A stretch of DNA of 64,000 bases from Gryllotalpicola protaetiae (GCF_003627055.1 NZ_CP032624.1:2294001-2358000); one strand, 5' to 3'. Shown: positions 15,905 to 25,281, counted from the stretch's first letter. Numbers and translations are program-made. The notes: generated by a model not told the origin, from the sequence alone.

Positions 15905-17091
15905 GCGAGCTCACCCTGCTCGCCGCCGACGGGTCGATCCGCCAGGAGACGCTGCGCGAGGCGCCCGCGCTGACGAAGCCCACGGCGCCGTTGCGCGCGC
16001 GCCTCGCCTATGCGGCCGCGCACGTCGTGCCGAGGATCCACGCGGACAACACGCCCGGTCAGCCGGCAGACATCGACTGGGATGCCACGCTCGCCTTCCG
16101 CCACCATGTGTGGTCGTGGGGCCTGGGTGTCGCCGACGCGATGGACACCGCCCAGCGCAACATGGGCCTCGACGCGGCCGCCACGCGCGAGCTCATCAGC
16201 CGCAGCGCCGCGGAGGCCCGCTCGGTCGGCGGCAAGCTGGTCGTCGGTGTCAACACCGACCATGTCGAGGCCGAGAACATCTCGCTCGACGAGGTCGCCG
16301 CGGCGTACCTCGAGCAGCTCGCCTTCACCGAAGAGCAGGGCGCCGGCGTCGTGCTGATGGCCTCCCGGCACCTCGCGCGCGCCGCGCAGACCGCCGACGA
16401 TTACCGCCGCGTGTACGACCGCGTGATCGAGAAGGCGCAGACGCCCGTCGTGCTGCACTGGCTGGGCGAGGCCTTCGACCCCGTGCTGAAGGGGTATTTC
16501 GGTTCGACGGATGCCCAGGTCGCGGCATCCGTTCTCATCGACGTGATCAACGCGAACCCCGAGAAGGTGTCGGGTGTCAAGATGAGCCTGCTCGACGCAG
16601 GCAAGGAGATCGCCGTGCGCGAGCGCCTGCCGAAGACGGCGCGCATGTTCACCGGCGACGACTTCAACTACGTCGGCCTGATCGCCGGCGACGGCAGCGA
16701 GCAGCCCGGGCAGTACTCCGACGCGCTGCTCGGCGCGTTCGCGGCCATCGCGCCGCTCGCCTCGGCCGCTATCCAGAAGCTCGACGCGGGCGATCGCGAC
16801 GGCTACTTCGCGCTGCTCAGCCCGAGTGAGGAGCTGTCGCGGCAGATCTTCGCGGCGCCCACGTTCTACTACAAGACCGGTGTCGCCTTCCTGTCGTGGC
16901 TGAACGGGCACCAGGCCAGCTTCCAGCTCGTCGGCGGACTGCACTCGGCCCGGTCGCTGCCGCACCTGTCCGAGATCGTGCGCCTCGCGAACGCCGCCGG
17001 CGCGCTCGAGGCCCCTGAGCTCGCCGCGTCGCGGTGGAACGCGTTCCTCGCCGTCTCAGGTGTCGAGGTCCCCAAGGTCGTGCTGCTGTGA
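15901..17091 (+). CDS. DUF993 protein (dihydrodipicolinate-synthase-like fold)
   Basis: 396-aa TIM-barrel-like protein annotated in databases as DUF993, related to the dihydrodipicolinate synthase/aldolase superfamily. Landmarks are HHVWSWGLGVADAMDTAQR, VVGVNTDHVEAENISLDEV, PVVLHWLGEAFDP and VSGVKMSLLDAGKE. The Lys in GVKMS is at the place expected for a Schiff-base lysine, but this needs structural alignment. Overlaps both neighbours (ATGA and GTGA). The function of the family is not established; aldol cleavage of an oxidised sugar is a reasonable guess. Confidence 0.85.
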   Translation: MSELTLLAADGSIRQETLREAPALTKPTAPLRARLAYAAAHVVPRIHADNTPGQPADIDWDATLAFRHHVWSWGLGVADAMDTAQRNMGLDAAATRELISRSAAEARSVGGKLVVGVNTDHVEAENISLDEVAAAYLEQLAFTEEQGAGVVLMASRHLARAAQTADDYRRVYDRVIEKAQTPVVLHWLGEAFDPVLKGYFGSTDAQVAASVLIDVINANPEKVSGVKMSLLDAGKEIAVRERLPKTARMFTGDDFNYVGLIAGDGSEQPGQYSDALLGAFAAIAPLASAAIQKLDAGDRDGYFALLSPSEELSRQIFAAPTFYYKTGVAFLSWLNGHQASFQLVGGLHSARSLPHLSEIVRLANAAGALEAPELAASRWNAFLAVSGVEVPKVVLL

Positions 17092-17948
17092 GCGCGCACC
17101 CGCGGCTCAGTCTCAATCAGGCGACCATCAAGTACGCCCCGCTCGCGGAGGCGCTCGACGTCGCCCGGGAAGCCGGGTACACCTCGTTCGGCGCGTGGCG
17201 CGAGCCCGTCGCCGAGGTCGGGCTCGACCGGGCGGTCGAACTCGTCAAGGCATCCGGGCTGCGCGTCTCGTCGCTGTGCCGCGCGGGATTCTTCACCGCG
17301 CAGCCCGGAGCCGCCCGCCAGACCGCGATCGACGACAACCGCCGTGCGATCGACGAGACGGCGGCGCTCGCCGCGGCAGGCGCGCCGGGGTCGGCACCGG
17401 TGCTGGTGCTGGTCGCCGGCGGCCTGCCCGCGGGCGACCACGACGTCGTCGGCGCCCGCGCCCGTGCGGCCGAGGCGATCGCGGAGCTCGCGCCGGCTGC
17501 GCGTGCCGCGGGCATCACGCTCGCGATCGAGCCGATGCACCCGATCTTCGCCGCCGACCGCGGCGTCGTCTCGACGCTGGGACAGGCGCTCGACATCGCG
17601 GAATCCGTCGCGCCGGAGGTCGCCGTCGTCGTCGACACCTATCACGTCTGGTGGGACCCGGACCTCGCCGCGCAGATCGCGCGGGCCGGGGCATCCGGCC
17701 GGATCGCCAGCTATCAGGTATGCGACTGGATGACGCCGCTGTCTGCCGACTCGCTGCTGTCCCGCGGGTACATGGGCGACGGCCACATCGACTTCGGCGC
17801 GGTCACTCGGCTGGTGGCGGATGCCGGGTACGACGGCGACATCGAGGTCGAGATCTTCCGTCAGGAGATCTGGGATGCGCCGTATGCGGAGGTCGCCGCG
17901 CGTGTCGCCGCCGCATTCGACGAGACGGTCGCGCCCTTCCTGTCGTAG
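17088..17948 (+). CDS. Sugar phosphate isomerase/epimerase (AP endonuclease 2 fold)
   Basis: 286 aa from GTG 17088, which overlaps the DUF993 stop (GTGA). It is a TIM barrel of the xylose-isomerase-like superfamily. Likely metal-binding residues are in LAIEPMHPIF (Glu, His), VVVDTYHVWWD (Asp, His) and IEVEIF (Glu). Members act as isomerases, epimerases or, in keto-glycoside pathways, beta-eliminases. As third gene of a coupled operon it probably works on the product of the Gfo-Idh or DUF993 enzyme. Confidence 0.88.
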   Translation: MSAHPRLSLNQATIKYAPLAEALDVAREAGYTSFGAWREPVAEVGLDRAVELVKASGLRVSSLCRAGFFTAQPGAARQTAIDDNRRAIDETAALAAAGAPGSAPVLVLVAGGLPAGDHDVVGARARAAEAIAELAPAARAAGITLAIEPMHPIFAADRGVVSTLGQALDIAESVAPEVAVVVDTYHVWWDPDLAAQIARAGASGRIASYQVCDWMTPLSADSLLSRGYMGDGHIDFGAVTRLVADAGYDGDIEVEIFRQEIWDAPYAEVAARVAAAFDETVAPFLS

Positions 17949-17954
17949 GCGACG

Positions 17955-18935
17955 TCAGCGCAACGCGGCGAGGGTGCGGGTGATCCGGTCGAAGACCGGC
18001 TCGTCGACGACGACGGATGCCTGCCGCAGAGCGAGCACTGCGGCGCCGACCGCCCCGTCCGCGACCACTTGCACGTCGCGCGTGCCCGCGGCCGCGATGC
18101 GCGCCGCGAGCTCGTCGTGCTGCGTGATCGTGCCGCCGCCCAGTACAACCGGGCCGGTCACGCCGGGATCGGCGACGGCCTCGAGACTGTGCACCAGCGC
18201 GTCGGCGGCCGCGCTCACGATGGCTCGCGCGACGGGGTCGTCGCCGGCGGCGAAGGCGAGGGGCGAGAGACGCGAGAGCTCGACGGGACGCTGCGAGTAG
18301 AGCAGCTTGATGATGCGGTCGAGCACGGCGGGGCGGCCGTGATGCCGAGTGCCGTCGTCCTCGAGCCCGAGCTGGGAGAGCACGAGAGAGGTGAGCTCGG
18401 TGCGGGGGCCGCGCCCGTCAAGGTCGGCGGCCGCCGCACGGACGACACGCTGCCCGACCCAGAAGCCCGAGCCGTCGTCGCCGAGCAGCCAGCCGAGGCC
18501 GTCCGCGGTGCGGGCGACCGAGCCGTTCTCGACCCGAACGGCGGTCGCCCCCGTGCCCGCGACGAGCGCGTAGCCGGCCGGCAGCCAGGTGCCCGAGCAG
18601 AACGTGGCGAGCAGGTCGGGCGCGAACACGACCGGCGCGTCCACGCCGAGCGGCGCGAGCTCTGCGGCGAACAGCTCGGGGCCGGAGAGCGAACTCGCCC
18701 CCGCCATCGCGAGCAGTACGACCACGACGTCGGCACCGCCCGCGCCGTGTGCCGCCTCAGCGTGCGTCAACGCGGTGGCCGCCGCCTCTGCGACCGAGTA
18801 CGCGGCCAGCGCAGGCCCTGCGGAGATGGGGTTTCCACTCGCTGCACGGCCGTAGCCCAGGCATCCGCCCGTCTCATCGAGCACCACGCAGCGCGTGCTG
18901 GTGCCACCCGCATCGACGGCGAGGTGCAGGTTCAT
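17955..18935 (-). CDS. BadF/BadG/BcrA/BcrD-type ATPase, likely N-acetylglucosamine kinase
   Basis: 326 aa of the ASKHA kinase fold. It has the N-terminal phosphate loop LAVDAGGTSTRCVVLD, a second phosphate motif ALVAGTGATAVRV and the adenosine motif VVLGGG. The family includes GlcNAc kinases and the activases of dehydratases. The divergent RpiR/SIS/NgcEFG genes strongly favour an amino-sugar kinase. It converges on the isomerase gene with 6 bp between stops and shares a promoter region (18936-19028) with the RpiR gene. Confidence 0.82.
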   Translation of the reverse strand: MNLHLAVDAGGTSTRCVVLDETGGCLGYGRAASGNPISAGPALAAYSVAEAAATALTHAEAAHGAGGADVVVVLLAMAGASSLSGPELFAAELAPLGVDAPVVFAPDLLATFCSGTWLPAGYALVAGTGATAVRVENGSVARTADGLGWLLGDDGSGFWVGQRVVRAAAADLDGRGPRTELTSLVLSQLGLEDDGTRHHGRPAVLDRIIKLLYSQRPVELSRLSPLAFAAGDDPVARAIVSAAADALVHSLEAVADPGVTGPVVLGGGTITQHDELAARIAAAGTRDVQVVADGAVGAAVLALRQASVVVDEPVFDRITRTLAALR

Positions 18936-19028
18936 CCGTTACCCAGTCGTGACATTTTCGTGATTGCCGCCGTAACACGTCTGCGAATAGTTTTCATGCC
19001 AATATCCCGAAGCTGACATGGATTTTCA

Positions 19029-19973
19029 ATGACAGAAGTAGTCGCACCATCGAAGCACAGCACGGACGGGTTCGGCGTGAGCAGCCGCATCCTGGCCGCG
19101 CTGCCCGAGATGTCTGTGGCCATGGCGAAGATCGGCGCCCTGCTGCTCGAGAATCCGGCGGCGCCGCTCGAGCTGTCGATCACCGAGCTCGCCCAGCGCG
19201 CGGGCACCTCGCCGGCGACCGTCACGCGCTTCTGCCGGCTGATCGGCTACGCGGGCTACCCGCCGCTGCGCGTCGGCGCCGCCGCGGATCTCGGGCGGTC
19301 GAGCGCCGAGACCTGGCAGTCGGACATCGGGCGCGCCTTCGACCCCGCCGACACGGCGGTCGACGTGCTCAACGCGCTCGTCAGCTCGCACACCTCGGCG
19401 CTGCAGACCACGGCAGCCCGCCTCGACCACAACGCCGCGGAGCAGGCGGCGCGCGCGATCGCGGCCAGCGCGCACGTCGACATCTACGGCATCGGCGGCA
19501 GCGCCGTCCTCGCGAACGAACTGCAGGCGCGCCTGTACCGCATCGGCCTCAACGCGCACGTGTGGAGCGAGGTGCACGAGGGGCTGACGAGCGCGGCGAT
19601 CCAAGGGCCGGGCACGGTCGCGATCGGCATCTCGAACACGGGCCGCACGGGCGAGACGCTCGAGATGCTGGCGCTCGCGCGCTCCACAGGGGCCCTTGCC
19701 GTGGCGATCACCGGCAATCCGGATTCGCCGCTGGCATCCGTCGCCGACCATCACCTCACCGCCTTCGCGGTCGACGCCTACCTGCAGCCCGACGACCTGT
19801 CGGCCAAGCACGCGCAGCTGCTGGCGATCGACCTGCTCTACCTGCTCGTCGCGCAGCAGGACTTCGCCCGCACGACCGCCATGCTCGCGGCATCCGCCGC
19901 AGCTGTCGCCCCGCACCGGCGCTCGCTGCGCGGCGGAACGCGCTCACGAGAGAGAGGAAATCCCGTCGCATGA
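19029..19973 (+). CDS. MurR/RpiR-family transcriptional regulator
   Basis: 314 aa. The N-terminal RpiR helix-turn-helix (LSITELAQRAGTSPATVTRFC) is followed by a SIS sugar-binding domain (VDIYGIGGSAVLANELQARL, GISNTGRTGETLEML). This family senses sugar phosphates. It diverges from the kinase gene and overlaps the following SIS gene by ATGA, so it is probably the regulator of the amino-sugar locus. Confidence 0.92.
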   Translation: MTEVVAPSKHSTDGFGVSSRILAALPEMSVAMAKIGALLLENPAAPLELSITELAQRAGTSPATVTRFCRLIGYAGYPPLRVGAAADLGRSSAETWQSDIGRAFDPADTAVDVLNALVSSHTSALQTTAARLDHNAAEQAARAIAASAHVDIYGIGGSAVLANELQARLYRIGLNAHVWSEVHEGLTSAAIQGPGTVAIGISNTGRTGETLEMLALARSTGALAVAITGNPDSPLASVADHHLTAFAVDAYLQPDDLSAKHAQLLAIDLLYLLVAQQDFARTTAMLAASAAAVAPHRRSLRGGTRSRERGNPVA

Positions 19974-20725
19974 CCGACCTCGTCACCGACTTCCACCGAC
20001 AGGCGGCCTCGCGCCTCGACGCGCTCGCCGAGTCGGCGCGCGCCGGCGGCCTCGACGTCGCGATCGGCCTGCTCGCCGACTCCCTCAGGAACGGGGGAGT
20101 GCTGCAGGCCTTCGGCACCGGCCACTCGCAGGCGTTCGCGATGGAGATCGCGGGGCGCGCGGGAGGCCTGATACCGACGCACTCGCTCGCCCTGCGCGAC
20201 CTCGTGCTGCTCGGCAAGCGGCCGCTCGACGTGCTGCACGGCGGCACCCTGGAGCGCGACGACAGCGTCGTCGACGACCTGTGGTCGCTCTATGACTTCC
20301 AGCCGGCCGATGTGTTCCTGATCGCCTCGAACTCGGGCGTCAACGGCTCGATCGTCGGCCTCGCCCTCAAGGCGAAGGCCGAAGGTCACGCCGTCATCGC
20401 GGTGACGAGCCTCGCGCACACGAACGCGGTGACGCCCAAGCATCCGAGCGGCAAACGCCTCGCTGAGGTCGCAGACGTCGTCATCGACAACCTCGCCCCC
20501 TACGGCGACACCACCCTCGAGCTCTCGGGCGGGCTCGGCGTCGGGGCGGTGTCGTCGATCACGGCCGCCTTCATCGCCCAGCTGCTCACCATCGGCGCTG
20601 CCGAGCGCGTTCAGGCGGCCGGTGACGTGCCGCCCCTGTTCATCTCGGCCAACATCCCTGAGGGCGACGCGCACAACCGCGCCCTGCAGGACCTCTACGG
20701 CGACCGCATCGGGCACCTTGCATGA
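19970..20725 (+). CDS. SIS-domain protein (putative amino-sugar isomerase/etherase)
   Basis: 251 aa from ATG 19970 with GAGAGAGGAAA upstream. It has a single SIS domain: VLQAFGTGHSQAFAMEIAGRAGG for phosphosugar binding, and FLIASNSGVNGSIVGLALKAK. It resembles the stand-alone 'sugar isomerase domain' proteins near NgcEFG in other actinobacteria. No nagA or nagB is visible in the window, so this protein may do a deaminase- or isomerase-like step, or act as an accessory. The reaction is not established. Confidence 0.82.
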   Translation: MTDLVTDFHRQAASRLDALAESARAGGLDVAIGLLADSLRNGGVLQAFGTGHSQAFAMEIAGRAGGLIPTHSLALRDLVLLGKRPLDVLHGGTLERDDSVVDDLWSLYDFQPADVFLIASNSGVNGSIVGLALKAKAEGHAVIAVTSLAHTNAVTPKHPSGKRLAEVADVVIDNLAPYGDTTLELSGGLGVGAVSSITAAFIAQLLTIGAAERVQAAGDVPPLFISANIPEGDAHNRALQDLYGDRIGHLA

Positions 20726-20803
20726 GCCTCAATCGCACCAGCACCACCCATCGCACCATCCACGCACACCGAACAACCCCTGATCACGAGTGAAAGGCAG
20801 GCA

Positions 20804-22222
20804 ATGATGTCTGAAGAACCAGGCCGTCTGAACCGCCGCACCTTCGTCCGCGGCGCACTGGCCACCGCTGTGTTCCTGCCGCTGGCGGGCACGCTCGCCT
20901 CCTGCGCCGCGCCGAGCGGCGGAGGCGGCGGCACCAGCACGTCCGGAAGCAAGAGCGCCAAGAACCCGTTCGGCCTCGCCGACACGGCATCGGTCGAAGC
21001 GGTCATCTTCAACGGCGGCTACGGCTACGACTATGTGTCGTTCGCCGCCGACCAGGTGAAGAAGCAGTTCTCGAAGGTCACCATCAAGGTGAGCCCGTCG
21101 ACGCAGATCGCGCAGCAGCTGCAGCCGCGGTTCGTCGGCGGCAACCCGCCGGACCTGATCGACAACTCCGGTGCGAACAGCATCGGCTTCAACACCATCG
21201 CCGATCAGCTGTCCACGCTCGACGACGTCTTCGAGGCGAACAACTACGAGGGCACGAAGATCGCCGACACGCTCTACCCCGCAGTGAAGGAGCCCGGCAC
21301 GTTCTCGGGCAAGTTCGTCGCACTGAACTACGTCATGACCGTCTATGGCATGTGGTACTCGGCGTCGCTGTACGAGCAGAACGGCTGGCAGCCGCCGAAG
21401 ACGTGGGACGAGGCGCTCGATCTCGGCGCCAAGGCCAAGTCGGCGGGCAAGTACCTGTTCGTCTGGGGCAAGGAGGCGGCGACCTACTACCTCACGATGG
21501 CGCTCGACTCCGCCATCAAGGAGGGCGGCACGCAGGTGCGCCTCGACCTCGAGAACCTGAAGCCGAACGCATGGTCGGCTCCCGAGATCCAGAGCGTGTT
21601 CAAGGCGCTCGAGACCGCGGTGAAGAACGGATTCTTCATCCCCGGCGGTGCCGGCACACAGTTCACCGCGGCCCAGGCCAAGTGGAGCAACGACCAGCAG
21701 GCGATCCTCTACCCCTCGGGCGGCTGGATCGAGAACGAGATGAAGAAGGCCACGAAGGACGGCTTCAAGATGACCGGCGCGCCCACGCCGACCGTCTCGT
21801 CGAGTTCGAAGCTGCCGTACGAGGCGCTGCGCTCGGCGGCCGGCGAGCCGTTCATCGTGCCCAAGCAGGGCAAGAGCCCCGCCGGCGGCAAGGAGATCCT
21901 GCGCGCCATGCTCTCGAAGGAGGCGGCGACGAACTTCTCGAAGACCCGTCTCGCGCCGACGATCGTCAAGGGCCTCGTTCCCGACGACGGCTTCGGCTCG
22001 ACCGCGCTCGTGTCGCAGACGAAGATGCTGGATGCCGCAGGCACCAACGTCTTCAACTACCAGTTCCTCGACTTCTACGGGATGAACCAGGACCAGCTCG
22101 TGGTCTGGAACTCGTTCCTGTCGGGGCAGACCGACGCAGCGGGCCTCACCAAGGGCATGCAGGACATCAGCGACAAGGTCGCCGCCGACTCCTCCATTCC
22201 CAAGCTCAAGGTGACGAGCTGA
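20804..22222 (+). CDS. ngcE: N-acetylglucosamine/chitobiose-binding lipoprotein (NgcE-type)
   Basis: 472 aa. Twin-arginine signal NRRTFVRG (RR at 11-12) and a lipobox ending at Cys34 (LASC). The mature part matches the NgcE family closely as I recall it: NPFG near the N-terminus, then VIFNGGYGYDY, LQPRFVGGNPPDLIDNSG, GKFVALNYVMTVYGMWYS and SGGWIENE. NgcE binds GlcNAc and N,N'-diacetylchitobiose outside the cell. Preceded by AAAGGCAGG. Followed at once by two permease genes. Confidence 0.88.
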   Translation: MMSEEPGRLNRRTFVRGALATAVFLPLAGTLASCAAPSGGGGGTSTSGSKSAKNPFGLADTASVEAVIFNGGYGYDYVSFAADQVKKQFSKVTIKVSPSTQIAQQLQPRFVGGNPPDLIDNSGANSIGFNTIADQLSTLDDVFEANNYEGTKIADTLYPAVKEPGTFSGKFVALNYVMTVYGMWYSASLYEQNGWQPPKTWDEALDLGAKAKSAGKYLFVWGKEAATYYLTMALDSAIKEGGTQVRLDLENLKPNAWSAPEIQSVFKALETAVKNGFFIPGGAGTQFTAAQAKWSNDQQAILYPSGGWIENEMKKATKDGFKMTGAPTPTVSSSSKLPYEALRSAAGEPFIVPKQGKSPAGGKEILRAMLSKEAATNFSKTRLAPTIVKGLVPDDGFGSTALVSQTKMLDAAGTNVFNYQFLDFYGMNQDQLVVWNSFLSGQTDAAGLTKGMQDISDKVAADSSIPKLKVTS

Positions 22223-22224
22223 GC

Positions 22225-23253
22225 ATGACGAGCACCACGACGACGCCGGGCGGCGCACCTGTCGCCGCCCGGCGTCGCCGGCCTCGGCCGAGCTGGAACC
22301 GGATCAGCTTCATGCTGGTCTTCCTCGTGCTGCCCCTCGCGATCTTCGTGATCTTCGTGGTCTCGCCGTTCGCGCAGGCGCTGTACTACTCGATGACCGA
22401 CTGGACCGGCTTCTCGCCCAACATGAACTTCGTCGGCGTCTCGAACTTCGTGAAGCTGTTCCACGACACGACGTTCCTCAAGGCGCTGCGCAACAACGCC
22501 GTGCTCGCGCTCGTCGTGCCGCTCGTCACGATCGTGGTCGCGCTCGTGATCGCGATCGTCGTCACGGTCGGTGGCCCGAGTCGCGGCACCATCCGCGGCA
22601 TCCGCGGCGCCGGCTTCTACCGCGTCGTCTCCTTCTTCCCCTACTGCGTGCCCGCGATCGTGATCGGCCTGATCTGGGCGCAGGTCTACGACCCCGCGGC
22701 CGGCCTGCTGAACGGACTCCTCACCGGGATCGGCCTTCACCAGTTCACGAACTTCGCGTGGCTCGGGGTCGTCGCGACCGCGATGCCCGCGTCGATGTGG
22801 GTCATCATCTGGAGCTTCATCGGCTTTTACACCGTGCTCTTCGTCGCGGCCATCAAGGGCGTGCCGGCAGAACTGCTCGAGGCCGCCCGCATCGACGGTG
22901 CAGGGCGTTTCCGCACGGCGATCTCGATCACGGTGCCGATGATCCGCGACAATGTGCAGACCGCGTACATCTACCTGGGGATCGCCGCGCTCGACGCCTT
23001 CGTCTACATGCAGGCGCTCAACCCCGGCGGCGGCCCGAACAACACGACGCTGACCATGAGCCAGGAGCTGTTCAACGTGGCCTTCCGCAAGGGCCAGTTC
23101 GGTTACGCGACGGCCATGGGGGTCGTGCTCGCCGCGGTCACGCTGCTGTTCGCCGCGATCGTCTTCACCGTCAACCGGCTGACGGGCGGCGGCGACGACG
23201 CACGTACCACTCGCGCGCGTGCGCGCGCGACCAAGAGAGGAGCCCGCGCATGA
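22225..23253 (+). CDS. ngcF: ABC transporter permease, NgcF-type
   Basis: 342-aa membrane protein starting 2 bp after the ngcE stop. The first membrane segment is about residues 28-48 (ISFMLVFLVLPLAIFVIFVV). The EAA loop is LLEAARIDGAGRFRTAISI. It pairs with the downstream permease to form the channel for GlcNAc/chitobiose. The basic C-terminal tail (RARARATKRGARA) overlaps the next start. Confidence 0.9.
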   Translation: MTSTTTTPGGAPVAARRRRPRPSWNRISFMLVFLVLPLAIFVIFVVSPFAQALYYSMTDWTGFSPNMNFVGVSNFVKLFHDTTFLKALRNNAVLALVVPLVTIVVALVIAIVVTVGGPSRGTIRGIRGAGFYRVVSFFPYCVPAIVIGLIWAQVYDPAAGLLNGLLTGIGLHQFTNFAWLGVVATAMPASMWVIIWSFIGFYTVLFVAAIKGVPAELLEAARIDGAGRFRTAISITVPMIRDNVQTAYIYLGIAALDAFVYMQALNPGGGPNNTTLTMSQELFNVAFRKGQFGYATAMGVVLAAVTLLFAAIVFTVNRLTGGGDDARTTRARARATKRGARA

Positions 23254-24146
23254 CCGCGGCGACGCCCGTCGAAGGCACCGTCACGACACGTCTGCGGCTC
23301 AGCACGCAGCGGGCGAATCGAGGCGATGCCGCCGTGGCATCCGTCTCGCATGTCCTGCTCGTGGTCTGGGCGATCGTTGTGATCGTCCCGTTCCTGTGGG
23401 TGCTGCTGTCGTCGTTCAAGACGACGAAAGAGATCCTCGCCTCCCCGTTCTCGCTGCCGGCGCACTGGCAGTTCCAGAACTACGCGCACGCATGGACGGA
23501 TGCCGGCATCGGCCGCTTCTTCCTCAACACGATCATCGTCGTGGGCTTCGCGCTCATCATCGTGATGCTGCTCGGGGCCATGTGCGCGTACGTGCTCGCG
23601 CGCTTCACCTTCCCCGGCCGCCGCGTCATCTACTACGCGATGCTCGCCGGCCTCACCTTCCCGCCGTTCCTCGCGATCGTGCCGCTGTTCTTCATCCTGA
23701 GGAACTTCGGGCTGCTCAACACGCTGCCCGGCCTCATCCTCACCTACGTCGCGTTCGCGCTACCGTTCACGGTGTTCTTCCTGTACTCGTTCTTCAAGCA
23801 GCTGCCTGACGACGTGTACGAGGCGGCCCTCATCGACGGCGCGGGCGACTGGCGCGCCTTCTTCCAGGTGATGCTCCCGATGGCGCGGCCGGGGCTGGCA
23901 TCCGTCGCGATCTTCAACTTCCTCGGCCTCTGGAACCAGTTCCTGCTGCCGGTGGCGCTGAACTCGAATCAGAGCAACTACGTGCTGACCCAGGCGATGG
24001 CGTCGTTCGCGTCGCAGGCCGGGTATGCGGTCGACTTCGGCGCCCTGTTCGCCGCCGTGGTGATGACGGTCGTGCCGGTCCTGATCGTGTACGTCATCTT
24101 CCAGCGCACGCTCGAGGGCTCGGTCGCGGCAGGCACGTTCCGGTAA
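23250..24146 (+). CDS. ngcG: ABC transporter permease, NgcG-type
   Basis: 298 aa, ATG overlapping the ngcF stop, AGAGAGGAG upstream. The EAA loop is VYEAALIDGAGDWRAFFQV. It has six likely membrane segments, starting with VLLVVWAIVVIVPFLWVLL. Its C-terminus QRTLEGSVAAGTFR resembles that of other NgcG proteins. The importer has no linked ATPase gene. Confidence 0.9.
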   Translation: MTAATPVEGTVTTRLRLSTQRANRGDAAVASVSHVLLVVWAIVVIVPFLWVLLSSFKTTKEILASPFSLPAHWQFQNYAHAWTDAGIGRFFLNTIIVVGFALIIVMLLGAMCAYVLARFTFPGRRVIYYAMLAGLTFPPFLAIVPLFFILRNFGLLNTLPGLILTYVAFALPFTVFFLYSFFKQLPDDVYEAALIDGAGDWRAFFQVMLPMARPGLASVAIFNFLGLWNQFLLPVALNSNQSNYVLTQAMASFASQAGYAVDFGALFAAVVMTVVPVLIVYVIFQRTLEGSVAAGTFR

Positions 24147-24162
24147 TCGGTACGTTTGACGG

Positions 24163-25275
24163 GTGCGTCTTGTCATTGCCCCCGACTCGTTCAAGGGTTC
24201 CCTGACCGCCCGCGAGGCTGCAGAGGCGATCAGAGACGGCTGGCTCGCCGTGCGGCCAAGCGATCAGGTGGTGCTCGCGCCCATGGCCGACGGCGGCGAA
24301 GGCAGCCTCGACGCGTTCGAGGCGGCTGTTCCCGGCGCGCGCCGCGAGCCGGTCATGGCCGTCGGTCCCGACGATCAGCCCGTGCTCACGTACTGGCTGC
24401 GTCTGCCGCCGACACCCGGCCTGCCGGGCGGCACGGGCGTCGTCGAGCTCGCCGCGACGAGCGGGCTCACCCTCATGCGCTCTGGCCTGCGGCCGTTCGA
24501 GGCGCACACCTTCGGACTCGGCCAGGCGATCGCGGCGGCGCTCACGCTGGGCGTCTCACGGCTCTTGATCGCGGTCGGCGGCAGCGCGTCGAGCGACGGC
24601 GGGGTCGGTGCGCTGACCGCGATGGGGGCGAGGCTGACGGATGCCTCGGGCGCCCCCGTCTCATACGGCAATCTCGGCGCAGGCCGGGTCGCGCGGGTGT
24701 CCTTCGACGGGGTCGTCGCCCCGCCGCCCGCCGGCGCCGTGGTGCTCACCGACGTCGACAACCCGCTGCTCGGGCCGCGCGGCGCGGCCGTGGTGTTCGG
24801 ACCGCAGAAGGGGGCATCGTCTGACGCCGCCATGCGGGCACTCGAGGGGAATCTCGCGCACCTGGCCGCAGTCGTCGACGGCGGGGCCGCGCTCGCCGAG
24901 ACCCCTGGCGCCGGCGCGGCGGGCGGGGTCGCGTTCGGCCTGCTCGCCTGGGGCGCGACGCTGTCGCCCGGCGCCCCCGCCGTGGCGGAGGCGCTGGGGC
25001 TCGCGGGCATCGTCACCGGGGCCGACCTCGTGATCACGGGGGAGGGCCGCTTCGACGGGCAGTCCGAAGCAGGCAAAGCGCCGACCCAGGTCGCCTCGAT
25101 CGCGCGTGCGGCCGGGGTGCCGACGGCCCTCGTGGCGGGTGCGATTCAGGCATCCGTCGCCCGATTCTCGGCTGCCGCCTCGCTCAGCGAGCTGGCCGGC
25201 TCGACCGCCGCGGCCCTCGCCGAGCCGGCGCGCTGGGCCCGCGAGGCGGGCGCGACGCTCGCGCGGAGCGTGTAA
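24163..25275 (+). CDS. Glycerate kinase
   Basis: 370 aa, GTG start 17 bp after ngcG. The family N-terminus MRLVIAPDSFKGSL and the motifs APMADGGEGSLDAF, VGGSASSDGGVG, GPQKG, GAAGGVAFGLLAWGA and VITGEGRFDGQS identify a GarK/GlxK-type glycerate kinase, which phosphorylates glycerate into lower glycolysis. The position suggests co-transcription with ngcEFG. Its metabolic link to amino sugars is unclear; it may serve another route in the region. Confidence 0.92.
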   Translation: MRLVIAPDSFKGSLTAREAAEAIRDGWLAVRPSDQVVLAPMADGGEGSLDAFEAAVPGARREPVMAVGPDDQPVLTYWLRLPPTPGLPGGTGVVELAATSGLTLMRSGLRPFEAHTFGLGQAIAAALTLGVSRLLIAVGGSASSDGGVGALTAMGARLTDASGAPVSYGNLGAGRVARVSFDGVVAPPPAGAVVLTDVDNPLLGPRGAAVVFGPQKGASSDAAMRALEGNLAHLAAVVDGGAALAETPGAGAAGGVAFGLLAWGATLSPGAPAVAEALGLAGIVTGADLVITGEGRFDGQSEAGKAPTQVASIARAAGVPTALVAGAIQASVARFSAAASLSELAGSTAAALAEPARWAREAGATLARSV

Positions 25276-25281
25276 CGCGAA

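Noticed and set aside
18979-18996. Similarity of TGCGAATAGTTTTC here to TGCGATAGTTTTC at 36421 considered as a shared operator
   Set aside because: Differs by an insertion, lacks symmetry at this site and the two downstream operons have different regulator families. Probably chance.
21352-22224. Plus-strand open frame that overlaps ngcE and joins the ngcF frame
   Set aside because: Only the ngcF part has membrane segments and an EAA loop. The upstream part is an Arg/Gly-rich shadow of ngcE. ngcF starts at ATG 22225.
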